A DNA stretch of 64,000 bases from Daphnia pulex (lineage: Eukaryota; Arthropoda; Branchiopoda; Diplostraca; Daphniidae), in contig NC_060026.1 of NCBI RefSeq assembly GCF_021134715.1, forward strand, positions 3,410,001-3,474,000, given 5' to 3'. The first letter of the stretch is position 1; each line of letters begins with the position of its first letter. The position numbers were made by a program, and so were the translations under genes. The notes beneath the pieces were generated by a model. It made no database searches. It had not been told where the DNA came from and saw only the letters and a program-made list of their open reading frames with translations. Shown here piece after piece: positions 13,511 to 26,152 of this stretch.

Positions 13511-16075
13511 TCAATCGGATGCCAGGACTTGAACTATTTCTTCTTGGATCATTACCGTTTCGGCCTGAGCAAAACTGATTCTTCGTTCAACGCTATCAGG
13601 ATTGTTTAGTGAATTCCTCGTCGACATTCTACTGGTTGGCGGCGAGTATGAGATTGAATCATTACTGAAAGTCTTAATTAAATGCGACACTCTACTGATG
13701 GTATTACTTCCGGTCTCCGATTTCACGCTGTCTGCGGGTAATTGATTTTGTGGTAATTCCGAGGAACAACTAGAATTTTCTTGTTTTAACGATTCCGTCT
13801 CTGTTTTAGCTATCGTGTCCTTTAAATCAGAACAAGGTAATTCAGCTGAATCTCCAGGGTTCACTCCGAATTGTATAGGACTAGGGATAGCAATTGGACT
13901 CGAACGAGGTATGTCATATCCGGGCGACGGACATTTTACTTTCGTTTTCATTGGCAACGATGGCCGGTGTTCCGCAACTTCCTTGTCTTCCTTGGTCATT
14001 ACGTCAGAAATTTTTCTGGGCTTCTTATTAAGCATGGCATTTTCCAGCGAGGCTGTTGACAGGGTAGAATTCCGGGCTGATTTCGAGGACGAATCTGTAC
14101 AGTCATTATCGCTTGATTGAAGGGGAAATTGATTTAATGCTTCCGGATTGGATGGGAGAGCGACTGGATCAGACGATTCGGGTTCCACAATCTCAATTAT
14201 TTTCGCTTCATACTTGTAAACATCTGTGGCAACAAATGCCTCTTCTCTTACAGACTGGACACTCTCCGATATTTGAGAATCGGATCGGTGGAGAATTACA
14301 ATCGAAGGAATTTCCAGAACTTGACTTTCTCTGGGAACCTGCTGTGTTGTTGTCTGCTTTTGTTCGAAAGTATTAAGGTCACGCTGAATATCCTGCTGTA
14401 TGTCTGCTTCGACTATCAGCGACGTTCTGGCCGAATTCTTCTCCGACGTTACAACGCTGTCGTTATTGCTACTCGTCTTACGGCTGTGAGTATCATTCAC
14501 AGAAAGTTTATCCTTGTCCGCTGCTTCGCCCTTTCGTCTCATTCCTATTTTGGCTGATTGGAAAAACTGTCTAATCATAGCCAAACCGGATTTACGGCGT
14601 GTAGAATCCTTAACTTTTTTCTTGTCTTTCTTCTTGTCGTCCGAAATCTCCGGGTCCCGCCCATCTTCGTCAGCGCAAGCAGAAGCTTCCTGCGGAGGAG
14701 ATGTCATTTTGACGTCTGTTTCTTTCGATTCCGGTGATGGACAATCTGTTTGGTCCGACATAACAGTTTTCTGACTTTCTTCCATTACGACGGGACTTTT
14801 GTAATTGACGCAGCTCGTATCGGAGGCTCTTTTGGAGAGGATGTCTTCACTTTTAGCGAAAAGGGCCGGTTGCTCTTCGGCGACTATCTCCACTTGAGAG
14901 CTGGATTTCTGTTGTTTGGTATCGGCAACAATCGCGACGTCCAGAAGACTAGTCATACTTTTACTATGTCGTCTAGATTTACTCGCCGGCCCAGGAGCAG
15001 TCGTTTGCAAGTTGGACAATAATTTCCCAACGCCAAAACTGGTTGGCAGTTTCGGAAGGTGGGATGAGACCTTCCTCTTCCTCTCAACTGTTCCAGCTTC
15101 GACCTCTACTTTTTCAGCAGGTTCTTTCTTAGTTTCAGTCGTTCCAGCTTCGACCTCCATTGGTTTAACAAGTTCATCTTTGCTAGTTTCCGTCAAATTT
15201 TCAGAGCTTTGGCTGTTTAACAACAGGAAATTTGAGACGCTCTCACTGAGCGGACGGGGTCCTTTTGTTGGTTTCTTTCTGAGTTTGGCGGCGGTGCCTG
15301 ATAATGCGTTATCGTCACTCGGTTTGGGTTTTCCATCCCATTCTTCGTTCGGTGACTGTTCGACCCGAATCGAACGACTCCCGTCATACGTGCTGTATTT
15401 CTTCCCGTGTCCTGGTATGAAGCTGAGCGAAAAGCGTGAAAACGGATTGCCAATTTTCTTTTCGCTTAATTCAGTTTCATCGAAGGTGAGCCGTTGGTAG
15501 TTGATCGTCGATTTGGCTCTTTGATGTCGATTTGAAATCGGAGAGGTCTGCTCCGTGATTTGAGATGATCTCGTCGTTTTCGATTTCTTCAACGTCGATC
15601 CTTGTCGCCGTAACACGATCGATGCCTGCAGCGCTTCTAACCAAAGTTGAAACGATTTTTCGTCCGTGGTTCTCTACATTTTTAAAAATAACAATTCTAG
15701 ACGTTAAAATACCGAGACTTAAAATTATAGAAGAAAATAGTAGCTACCAGCCAATTAGGTCCGGTGTGTGTTGAGATTTGAATACCGTTCTCAACGCCAA
15801 GAGCCGGAACTACATCGTAGACAAGACCCAAATCGATACGTTCGTGGAATTTTCCAAGGTTGAGGTAATCCGTTTCCGATCGGTAAAACAGAAGAATGCG
15901 ACCGTTCAACACGCAATACCATCGACGCCACATCGTTATAAGACGCTATATATATAATTCAGATAATGTTACTACCAATCACGTATTATTACCAACGAAT
16001 AACAAAATGTGTTACCTTTTTCCCTTTGTGCTGTAGGTATCCGCATTGTTTAACGTTTGCTTCCTCGCCCGACAT
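13511..16075 (-). CDS. Pleckstrin-homology domain protein with long disordered tail
   Basis: Three exons on the minus strand, 16075-16016, 15945-15748 and 15673-13511, give 2421 nt or 806 aa. Exon joins are phase 0 with GT/AG borders. Residues of about 10-113 form a PH domain. It opens with CGYLQHKGKK, has a WRRWYCVLNGRILLFY strand pair, and ends with the diagnostic C-terminal helix KSFQLWLEALQASIV with its invariant Trp. The remaining 700 residues are low-complexity, Ser/Glu/Lys-rich and probably disordered. One basic helical patch (about RKSGLAMIRQFFQSAKIGMRRK) could be a binding motif. The PH domain suggests phosphoinositide or membrane recruitment, and the tail suggests a scaffold. I do not recognise a named orthologue. 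Confidence 0.85.
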
Positions 16076-16725
16076 GACGAGATTTAAACGGAACGCAGCA
16101 CGAATCGAATTGGGAACATGCAATGAAGTCTGAATTCCCTTGAAGAATGCTCTTTTATGATGGAAAATACCCGGGACTGGGGAAAAGAAATCTGAGAAAT
16201 TGTCAAGTTCTTGTGGTTAACCGTTAACCCAACATGTTGCAAACGGACGTATACTTCCGGACGTTTTCATCTTGTAGGTTACAAGATAAGGCGCTACAAA
16301 TATGGACGTGCTTACTGTGCTGTTGTGATGACGTATACGTTGCTATATAGGTTGATTGTAGTATTATTGCTGGTTTCACATTTTTACATCCTATTTTAAT
16401 AATTCAAATATTAGGGCAAACGGATTTCTAAGAATTACTCAGATTTCAGTTTTGATTTGATTTCATGTATGAGCCTATTATACATGTTAGCTCACTCGTT
16501 TTAGGAAATGGCTAATAACCAGGATAAACCCAATAAAAAAAAGATTCGATTTGTGCGCAATAAGATAAAAGGTTAGACAAAAAAACGTTTATTTTTGTCG
16601 GTATTTTTTGGGAAATTACATTTCAAGTTCGTGGTCAACCGAAAGGGTTTGTCTTTTCAAACGCGAATACTGAGTCCAAAATTTAAGGGTTAAGCGTGAT
16701 CTTGTTGTGGCTTGTAAGCAGCATA
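16076..16725. other. Spacer between PH gene and glycine-rich gene
   Basis: It holds the promoter and leader of the PH-domain gene (minus strand) and the 3' flank of the glycine-rich gene. Nothing beyond the small ORF noted above is visible. Confidence 0.4.
16508..16576 (+). CDS. Possible 22-aa small ORF
   Basis: An ATG in good Kozak context (GGAAATGG) opens a 22-codon ORF that is strongly basic: MANNQDKPNKKKIRFVRNKI plus two residues. The last codons overlap a GTTAGA sequence that could be a weak donor, so this could instead be a first exon. I found no continuing exon. It is most likely chance, and is recorded only as a candidate. Confidence 0.12.
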   Translation: MANNQDKPNKKKIRFVRNKIKG

Positions 16726-17562
16726 CTAACGACCGTATCCTTTTCCCGCAGCTCCGCCGCCGTATCCTTGCATTGGCGCACTGTGACCGCCATAACCTCC
16801 GCTTACGGGAGCTGCGTGACCTCCATATCCGCTTACGGGAGCAGAGTGACCACCATGACCTCCGCTTACGGGAGCAGAGTGACCTCCATAGCCACCACTT
16901 ATGGGAGCAGCGTGACCTCCATATCCGCTTACGGGAGCTGCGTGACCGCCATAGCCTCCTTGCATCGGACCTCCATATCCTCCTTTCTTAGGTTGCCGAG
17001 CTGCGGATCCACCATAACCTCCGCTTACGGGAGCAGAGTGACCGCCGCCATATCCGCTTACGGGAGCAGCGTGACCGCCATAGCCTTTTTGCATGGGTGC
17101 AGCGTGATTCCCGTATCCTCTTGCTGGTGAGGGATGACCACCTCCATAGCCCATTCTTTGTTGGCCACCTATTATTTTGGAAGTTAATTAACTTGCATTG
17201 TATTCTTAACTTCTTACAACAAATAATTGCGTTTTCGTTTTTAAAATGTTTCAATTTCTATATAGATCGAAATATTATTACCATAACCGCCCCTTCCGCT
17301 GCCACCGCCTTTACCTGTATCAACAAGTAAATTAGATTAGATTTACTGATTCAGGAGCTTCTCTTAACTTTTCCAAAATTTTGAGATTCAAAAATGGTTT
17401 TATTTATTACCTTTTCTAGACGCGCTGGATGAAGTTGCGAGAGCGGCTGTTAGCACCACTGCCCACTGTAGAAAAAGAAATAGTTTAAATTTAAACAATT
17501 CGTTGGTTAACGTCGGTTAAAGATAAAATGAAACACACCAGAATCTTTGAGAATAGAAGCAT
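16726..17562 (-). CDS. Secreted glycine-rich repeat protein (cuticle/matrix type)
   Basis: Four exons on the minus strand, 17562-17539, 17465-17411, 17314-17282 and 17168-16726, give 555 nt or 184 aa. The first exon encodes only 8 residues (MLLFSKIL). Exon 2 completes a clear signal peptide (WAVVLTAALATSSSAS). The mature protein is Gly/Tyr/Ala/His-rich, with near-perfect repeats of GYGGHAAPVS and GGYGGHSAPVS, plus a GYGG-rich start. The pattern is typical of arthropod cuticular or other extracellular-matrix glycine-rich proteins. The exact role cannot be read from sequence. Repeats also open a long ORF on the opposite strand, which I treat as a shadow. Confidence 0.85.
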
Positions 17563-19368
17563 TTTGGAAATTTACGCTTAGGACTGTGTGTTTGCAATAA
17601 CCGCACAGGTTTGCAAGTGAAGAGAAATAGATTTGCCATCGTCTTTTTATAGCAGGTGTGAAGGAAAAGACCTTCGGAAATGACTACTAGATAAAAAGAA
17701 GATTGATTATATAAACTGCTCGTGCACGATGTACTTCTCATCGTCTGGTCTTGTGGTTTAGTCACTTTAGTGCGCCTACTGCCTCTTCTCGTGTCACCTT
17801 CAAGGTAACGAACAATAGGTCGACGTTTGAAAAGGAGACAAACTATTCATGCGGGAAAAAAAGATGTTAGTTCTTCATGGACATTTTTGTGACTGACCTT
17901 CAGCCATTCTCTTTTCCATATTTCCCCATTTTTCAGTATTAATGATAGCTCGGGAATTCCCTTACACACCACACTGGACCCTGGCAATATCCATACCGCT
18001 CTTGCGGCCTCTCTTGTTTCGATTCTGTATATTCTTTTAATAGAGTAGACTATGTATAGTATTAATATAACACCGCAAATGGCATAGGATATTCTTATCT
18101 AACAATTTTTAAAAAAGTTTGTCTGGAAAATAGCATAGTCCAGAGTTGAAATAAGGACTGATGATTATTAGAATGATGATTATTAGGATTACCAATTCAT
18201 TTTTATTTCTGTACCATACATTTGTAGCAAGAGCTGATAACCATACAAAATAGAGTCCAAATTTGATGATGATCGATGTATCCGCATTTTGACGAACTGC
18301 ATGTCAAAAATACAACATGATTGTCAATTTTGTCATCACCGTTTATAAATAGTACACTGATTTATTTCTAGCGAAACCTGAAACGACAGCATTTTCTTTA
18401 TTTATGATGTTAGGACACGAACGAACAGTTTTTGGCCTTGAAGGAAGTCTTTTTACATTTTTGTGCTGATCCGCAACTCATGAAAGCAGGAGGCAGGTGT
18501 GCGAACAACGAAGGAATAAAATTGATGAAACTCATTGCCAACCTTGTAATAATACAGAAAACTCGGAAAAACCACACGCTAATATAAAGAAAATCGCCGT
18601 CAATGACCGCAAAAATGTGTAGAAATTTGATATCATGGCCTAACATGATAGTTATAGCTACTGATATCACACGACATGAAGGTAAAATCTAAAATTATAA
18701 TCGCATCTTTGAATTACTTCATATTTTGGGTCGTCGAATTGTTTCCTGGCAATTTTTTACGCAAAAGATGAAATATATTTGCCCTCTAAAATCGTATAAA
18801 GATGCTTAGCGGTTGCACGAATATGCGTTTATTGAATAATCGCGCGTCCATGAGCCAACTTGCTTTGGAAATGTTACCCTTATTTAAGAACGAAGCCGGG
18901 GATAAAGTCTCATTTCTTTTGTAGTAAATAAAAATATAAACAAGCATATAGGCTAGTTAAAGGTTGACTTCAGTATATTATGTATTATGAAATATTGATG
19001 GATTTACCCCAGCAAAGCCTATGGTCGAGGCCGAATTGGGAATTACATAATGAAGGTATTTGGCAAGTCGGAGACGTAAAAAAAAAATAAGTAAAACAAT
19101 TAGAATTAAAAAGCAATAAAACAGGGATTTTTTTCAATGTACCAGCATACACAAAGTAAATGAGTAATTAAACTTCGATTAGATTTTTGTTGGCCACTTG
19201 AAAGATAGTGGATTCCACTCTGCGTCTTATCTAGACAGCTATATATTTGTACCGGGCTATCGGCAGTAGGTAAATCTCCTTTAATACCACGTATGCAACA
19301 AAAAAGAATAAAAGTATGCAACAAATTAATCGGGGTTGAATATTTTGGGATACGACTGGCGACATGAA
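17563..19368. other. AT-rich spacer, no supported gene
   Basis: It contains the glycine-rich gene promoter and the 3' flank of the first lectin-like gene. A minus-strand ORF at 18410-18670 ends in a Cys/Lys-rich tail but has no clear signal peptide start or splice support. I leave it unannotated. Confidence 0.35.
17644..17651 (-). promoter_or_regulatory. TATA box of the glycine-rich gene
   Basis: On the minus strand this reads TATAAAAA, about 82 bp upstream of the ATG at 17562. That fits a short 5' leader. A strong TATA is typical of arthropod cuticle-type genes. Confidence 0.5.
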
Positions 19369-21689
19369 TTAATACCACCAGCGGTATTCAGGATCATCTT
19401 TGCAATAGTTATAAACGATAAAGCCATCCGTGTTTCCGACCCCCAAGCAGTAGCCATCATCGCTAGCGATTTGCCGTTTCTCGTTATAAGTCCACGTTTT
19501 AGCGCTGGCAGTATCCATGCAATCCACTTGGTTGACGTACCATCCCTTGCCTGTCAAACACTTGCCATTGTCGTTCCTCAACTGGCCATTGACAAACTCC
19601 CAATTTTGTCCCGGCTGATTGCTCCACGGTTCGTGCTTGGCCCACGATTCGTCATTGTAGCCACTTAAATAGCTCTTCGAAAATTCGTTGCGAAGAGCTC
19701 GGCTCTCGTTGGCAGCAGCTGACAGAGTGATAATTGCTTCCCAGCAAACCGAGTCCCAATCGTACCACAAGAACGGCGGAGTGGAATCGCAAAGATCCTG
19801 AACAACATACATCAACTTCCCGTCTTTTTTACCCTCGTAAGATAAGCACATGTTGAAGCCGTTGACGATTTGGAAACCGTGGCGATACCATTTCTGCCCT
19901 GCCCAGTCAGAATGGCAATCGTATTGGTAAAGGTACCATGACTGCTCCTTCCAGGCCGTCAAGCATTTTCCGAAATCATTTTTCAATTGGTTGTCCACAA
20001 ATCGCCATCTCTGCCCGGTGGAATTTTTCCATTCCGATTCCAAAATAATTGACGCGGCTTCTAGACTGGAGTCACCTTGCACCGACAGAAAGGCTTGACC
20101 GAACTCGTTCCGCAGAAGATTGCTCCGATTGTCGTCGGAGTCCGTTTCATTTAAATTGCACTGCCAGTCCAACCGTTCGGATGACGGCGAATCGGATACC
20201 GCTGCGGATGTGAGAGCATTTGTGATTATCAAGGTTGGTCTCAATGAAGGTACGACCAAAACCATGTGGTTAATGCAAGTGCCGTTTTTAGTGAACTGCA
20301 TATTTTCCGTGCTGTTAGAGGCCACTATACTGACAAAATCTTTAATCTTTTCCATCGACGGTGTGCACGGGGTCTCGACGACTAGCGATTCGATGATGAG
20401 TTGACTGTTGGTTCGTAGCGGAGCCAAATGCCGGATGAGATGTTTGTGGACATCGTGAGCTTCTTTCTTCGGTCTCAGAGAATACCCTAGTTTAATGGGA
20501 AACCGATTCATGTTGCTAAACGTTTCCATCGGAAATTCAAAATTTTTCAAATGGGCGTCGATTTGGGTTGACATTTCGAGCGATAAGGTCTGCTCTAAAG
20601 ATATGGCGGCCGCAAAGGTGCCATTAGCTGAAGCCGTGTGAAATCCGCCAGATTGAGCGGAATAAATTTGGTTTTTGCTTCCGGTTTGTGGTAGAATGAC
20701 GACAATCCACTTTCGGGTGTCGTATTTGTCGACGAGAAAATCGAACAAAGTTTCGGCAACTTCTTTCCGATTGCTGGCCGACTTTGACTCGATGACGCGA
20801 CGCATTTCTTCTTTAATGTTTCGTTCGTTTGTCCGACATTTGTGAACCTCACCTTGGAGTCTGTTGGATAACTTGTTGAACGATTCGCTTATTGATTTCT
20901 TGAACGAAGAACTGCGGGTAAGAAAATTTAAAATAATTTGTTTTATTAAGTCATTTAAAATTTTAGATGGTTACAGTTTTACCGCGATAAGTCGGAGATG
21001 TTCCTCATCTGATTGTATTTGACGTACACCCAAAGACCGGTTTGAACGATTCCCATCATAGAATTCATTTTCTGATTTAATTTCCGGCCGTGACACTGTA
21101 AAAAATTTGACACCATAATAAACAAGCAGTCAGAATTAATTAATTACCGTTTATTTTTTTTAAAACTTACTTGAATAGCATCTCGCAAGGCGACCATAAT
21201 GTCAACATTGAAGGCATTTTGTCCCAACAGACCGTCGATTAATGCTTCAAGGTGTTTAGGAAGTGTGACGGCTTGTTTATAGAAAACATCTCGTGCGTGT
21301 TCATCGTCCGGATGTTCCAAATATTGGCGAAAAGTCGACAGACAGTATTTGATTTCGACTTCATGGACAGAATAACCAGCAGTCACGCCAAGTGTTTTGA
21401 TTTCTCTGTGGATGGATTCAATGTCGTCTTTAAGTCCATCCAGCTGGCGTTCGATTCGCTCAAAATGGGCAATGAGTTCTTCACGGTCGTTATTGGTTCC
21501 CACGAAAATTTGGTTGACATTATCAGTGAAATCGAGAATACTGAGATTAGCCTTCTCAATCACTGACGAAGAATTAACAGTAGGAAATTCGGCAAGTCTT
21601 TTAGTTCTGTGATTTCTAATCAATTTTTCTGCTGATGACAAATGTAATACACTTATGAGGATAAACACTAGACGAAGAATTTGATTCAT
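19369..21689 (-). CDS. Secreted protein with helical N-terminus and ricin-B-like lectin C-terminus (paralogue 1)
   Basis: Three exons on the minus strand, 21689-21171, 21095-20983 and 20911-19369, give 2175 nt or 724 aa. A signal peptide (MNQILRLVFILISVLHLSSA) starts the protein. Residues of about 30-300 are alpha-helical and coiled-coil-like. They include a short hydrophobic helix encoded by the small middle exon (MGIVQTGLWVYV). The C-terminal ~300 residues carry repeated QxW motifs (QRW, QKW, QNW) and paired cysteines, as in beta-trefoil ricin-B lectins, with two trefoil-like blocks starting LRNEFGQAFLS and LRNEFSKSYLS. The inferred role is extracellular carbohydrate binding. The helical half is of unknown function. 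The next gene downstream in this list (22108-24453) is a tandem paralogue with identical exon structure. Confidence 0.82.
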
Positions 21690-22107
21690 TCTTTAATATA
21701 GTTGAAAACACCAAATCAGCATCCAACTCTGTGGTCCATAAGATGTAAACTGTTCTCGATTCTTTGAGAGATAACTATTCAATGTTTTTTGTTATGTTAT
21801 TCACAGCAGAAATCACACCCACTGTGCTGCAGGCTATACGGAGTCGACTTCAAGATTACCCGGATGAAGTCTCAGGGTCCACTCTCAAATTACCGAACCA
21901 GCAACATGTTCTGCGAATCGACTCCAGCAACTCGAATTCAAAAGAAAAAGAATAATGATGATTAACGAAGCAGTAACCATAGTCAGAATCTGTGTATTTG
22001 AGCGATATAAGTTTGGCAATTTTAATTGGAAAAATCTTCCGATCATGAAAAAGTATGCAAAAAATTAATCGGGGTTGAATAATTTGGGATACTACTGGCG
22101 ACATGAA
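21690..22107. other. 418-bp spacer between the two lectin-like paralogues
   Basis: It should hold the promoter of paralogue 1 and the 3' end of paralogue 2. Both genes have similar sequence around the stop (a GGGGTTGAATA...TTGGGATAC stretch downstream of each). This supports recent tandem duplication including the 3' flank. Confidence 0.45.
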
Positions 22108-24453
22108 TTAGTACCACCAACGATATTCAGGTTCATCTTTGCAATTATTGTTGAGTACATAACCAAATTTGTCGCCAACGCTCAAGCAGTAACCACTAGC
22201 ACTAACAATTTGTCGTTTTTCGTTTAAGGTCCATTTTTTAGCGCTGGAAGGGCTGCTAGCATCGTCGCAATCGACTTGGTGAACATACCAACCTTTCCCT
22301 ACCAAACATTTGTTACGTTCGTTTCTTAGTTGACCATCGATGAACTTCCACTTTTGTCCCGGCTGGTTACTCCACGGCTTGTGGAAAACATAAACGCCGT
22401 CTTCATAGACGCTCAAATATTCTCTGGAGAATTCATTGCGAAGTGGCCGGCCATCGACGGAAGACGAGGGAATAACAATTGCGTCTTCGCAGGCCATGTC
22501 CCAATTGTACCACAAGAAAGGCGGAGTTGAATCGCAAAGATCTTGAACGACGTACATCAGTCCACTTTTTGAACTCTTATAAGATAAGCACATGTTAAAG
22601 CCGTTGACGATTTGGAAACCGTGGCGATACCATTTCTGTCCAGCCCAGTCAGAATGGCAATCGTATTGATAAAGGTACAAGGACCACGACTGTATATCCC
22701 AGGCCGTCAAGCATTTGCCAAAATCATTTTTCAATTGGTTGTCCACAAATCGCCATCTCTGTCCTGCGGTATTTCGCCATTCCGATTCCAAAATAATTGA
22801 CGCGGCTTCTTGGCTGGAGTCTCCCAGCACCGACAGATAGGCTTGACCGAACTCGTTCCGTAGAAGCCCGGTTTGATTGCTGGCGTTAAAGTCAACTTGG
22901 TTAACACAATCCTGATGGATGGATGGCTCAGCAATTAAGCTTGAATTAATATGGCTTGAATTCACTGGAACAATAAGAATGAAGTGACCAATACAGCCTC
23001 CGTGGTCATTAATAATTTGCGAGTTTTCTGTTCCATTTGAAGTTACTACAGTAACGATTTTCTTCATTTCTTCTTCTGACGATTGACAAGGTGTTTGAAT
23101 AACCAATGACTCGATGATAATTTGATTTCGTAGTGGTTTTAAATATAGACTCAGGTATTCGTGAACGTCACGGGCGGCTCTCTTTGGTTTCAAAGAAAAT
23201 CCAATGCCCGGAGGAATTTGAAAAATATTGTTCACTGTTTCGATCGGCAACCGGAATTCTTTCAAAGGAACCCAGTCCAAAATTAATGCTCGATCAACGG
23301 AGATGGCGATCACAGCCATGCCCTTTTCACTCACTGAGTGGAATCCTCCCGAAATAGCAGAATAAACATCGCTTTGAGATCCAGTTTCTGGAAGAACTAT
23401 AACGATCCACTTCTTGGTTTCATACTTGTCTTCGAGAAACTGAAGCAGGGCGTCAGTCACGACTTCTCGCCCTTGGGTCCAATATTCTTTGATTACGTCA
23501 CGCATTTCGTTGGGCACGTTGTCCTCATCCGGATGACAATTGAGCATTTCGGTCTCTAGTCTTTCAAGCAACAGACTGGAGGAATTGTGGATGGATTCTT
23601 TGAATGACGAACTATATTACGGCAATAAATGATTAAAATGAGTATAATTTTTTCGCTATCATCTAGATATGTATTTAGAAGAGTGGAAAATTTACCTGGT
23701 GCTCGACATCTTTTCATATTCGGCGCTTAACCATACTCCTGTCATTACAAGGCCCATTATGGCATTGATTTTAGTTTTCAAACGCATGCCGCACTAATAA
23801 TATAAAGGAGACAAAAATTGTAAAGTAAAGGTAATTCAATTAATTATTACGCTCACACTTACTCCGGTAGCGTCACGCACGGTGGCAAAAATGTCTCCAG
23901 ATGGACAGAACACATTAGTATTGCCTAGTAGACCGTCCATTAAGTGTTCAATATTTGTGTAAAGGTCGCTGGCTTCTTTGAAAAACAGTTGCAAATTTTC
24001 TTCGGTTGAATTTGCAAGAAATCCCTTGAAGAGTTTTTGGGTTTTTCCTATTTTTATTTCGTCAGGATAATAGCAAAGAGCTATGCCCATTTTCTCAAGT
24101 AATTTAATTATAGTTTGAAGTTCTTCCTTCAAATCGCTCAACTGTTCTTCGACACTGGAAAAATGGCTTATGATTTCCACTTGATTTTTTTCGGCTTCCA
24201 CTGCCTCGTAAATGTCGATGATGCTTTCCACAGTAAATTGAAGGATGTTGATAATGGGCAGTCCTATCAAAAGGTCATGATGAACGACATTAAGATTTTT
24301 CCATGATCCAATGTTTTTGTCCAGAGGTACAAAAACTCTGAACTTCATTCCCTTATTATTCAAAGTTGTTGACGACGATATTAGCACAGTCAGTACTAAA
24401 ACTAGACTGATATCCAAGTTGCTGTGTCTTTTTTTTTCATTTTTTGAATTCAC
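22108..24453 (-). CDS. Secreted protein with helical N-terminus and ricin-B-like lectin C-terminus (paralogue 2)
   Basis: Three exons on the minus strand, 24453-23863, 23793-23696 and 23611-22108, give 2193 nt or 730 aa. Splice phases (0 then 2) are identical to the neighbouring paralogue. The N-terminus has a hydrophobic signal-like segment (LDISLVLVLTVLISSSTTL) after about a dozen polar residues, so it could be a signal anchor or a signal peptide with a later start. Then come helices, a hydrophobic helix from the small middle exon (INAIMGLVMTGVWLS), and a C-terminal half with QRW and QKW motifs and two trefoil-like blocks (LRNEFGQAYLS, LRNEFSREYLS). The C-terminal half is much more conserved between the paralogues than the N-terminal half. 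That suggests constraint on ligand binding and faster change of the helical part. Confidence 0.82.
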
Positions 24454-26152
24454 TTATATTCCAGATGAGATGACTCTTGATGCACAGTTAATTTTTGTGG
24501 TATTAAATCAAGGTAGTTTAAAATTTATCTGAATCATGCAAAACAAAAAAAAATGCATTAGTTGTTGAAGGCAGACTAAAAATTTTGTATCATAAAAAAT
24601 TGTGGAATAGATAAAGATAAGGGACTGTTATTGATATTGGAATACTGATAAAAAGCATATCGATTAAAAGGCCCCCCTCCAAAAAAAAAATAATAATAAT
24701 ATAATGGCGCTGGGGCCAATTTCAGACTATAAAAGATCGAGTCGTCTTGAAGCATTAAGATCAAGAATGTATATATTTACATTCTCTACCCTGCAAGCAG
24801 CCAATGACGTTTGCTAAATACGAATTTCTAATTATGTATCAGGTTAAAGGTTTTTGACGAATACGTAATAAGCATACCGGTATGTGAAATCTGCATGTAC
24901 AGATGTAAACTAGATAAAGTGGCACAATGGATAAAAGAACACTCATCACTCAGCTACAAATTTCCGGTCGCGTGCTGTGTGGTCAACTTTGACAAAATCT
25001 CCTTCCCCCATCCCCTCCGAAATCCAAAATCAAGTAAAAAATGCACAATTACCCCATCTAGTGAAAATAATTTTTCCCACTCTCGCTTTCTGCTCAAAAA
25101 GTAATTTTTTTTTTGTTCGCTGCTACTAGTATGCGTAATCACACACCCGGCACAAGTGGTATATCGCCACCGCACTGGCACAACACAAAAAACGAGGGAA
25201 TAATAAGGACCAAACAATGAAACAACTCTGAAATTGGGGTGGATCTGAATAATCTGGGTGAAGGAGGTCAACAACCAAACCCACGTTAAAGTAGTTGGGC
25301 AGGAACTAACACCAAAGTGGATTCATGGAAAGACCTTGAACAAGTTACAAAGAAATATACACACACAAATACAAGGAATTTTTTGAACTATCTAAGAAAA
25401 CACAAGGAAATCAAATCCGCATTTTCTCATTTCCAACTGACATCTGTATATTTTTAATCAGACAATTCAATTCCAACTCTACAGACCGTTGTTAACCCAA
25501 TTAATCTATTTTGTGAATTTCTTTATGATGTCCACAGCAAACAGAGGTTTCTGCTTATGTTACCCGAACAGACAATCGTCCCGCTTACAAGCCAAGCATG
25601 TGCTGCATAGCCCGACTAGCGACTTGTTACCCCAACGATGTCACATATGGGCCCAAAATTAAAGCGCCAAAAATGTTCCCCTATTTTTTACATATTGCAA
25701 TTTCCCAGTGACAACACTCGCAAAAACTTGTAGGCACGGGAAGGAGGAAATGAGGCAGTATGGAAAATTGTTTTTTCCCTATTTTTCTTTCATGGAACGA
25801 GGGCAACATTTACAAAATTTGAACTGAAGTTTTTCTTTGTGGATTGGGAGAGGGTAGAGACGGTGCCAAAAGAAAAACAGCAACATCCCGGTTGAGAAAG
25901 AAGAAGAAAAAAAAATTCAATGAGAATTTAAGTGCGTGTGCATACTTCGGAAAGAAAGCTCTGGAAGAAAAGTTTAACAACTGAAAGCGAAAAAAAACCA
26001 AACAAAAAAACAAAAAACAAAAAAAAAAACAGAAAAAAGATTTTTTATATATAATATATAATCTGTTGGTTGCTTCCTTTTTGTAATATTTTTTATTTTT
26101 GTTTTAATCATTGTTTTTCTTTGTTTTTAGATTATGTATTTGCCCAACCTAA
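24454..26152. other. AT-rich spacer, no gene recognised
   Basis: It includes A-rich runs (about 24680 and 25990-26040). Short ORFs on both strands show no recognisable motif or splice support. It holds the promoter of lectin paralogue 2 and the 3' flank of the phosphotransferase gene. Confidence 0.4.

Noticed and set aside
14113-15500. Several plus-strand ORFs of 80-194 aa opposite the PH-domain gene
   Set aside because: They overlap the long Ser/Lys-rich coding exon on the minus strand and have no motif. They are composition shadows.
18410-18670. Minus-strand 86-aa ORF with a Cys/Lys-rich tail (SCGSAQKCKKTSFKAKNC)
   Set aside because: The tail looks like a small secreted peptide, but there is no convincing signal peptide, promoter or splice support. 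The hydrophobic start reads more like AT-rich chance sequence.
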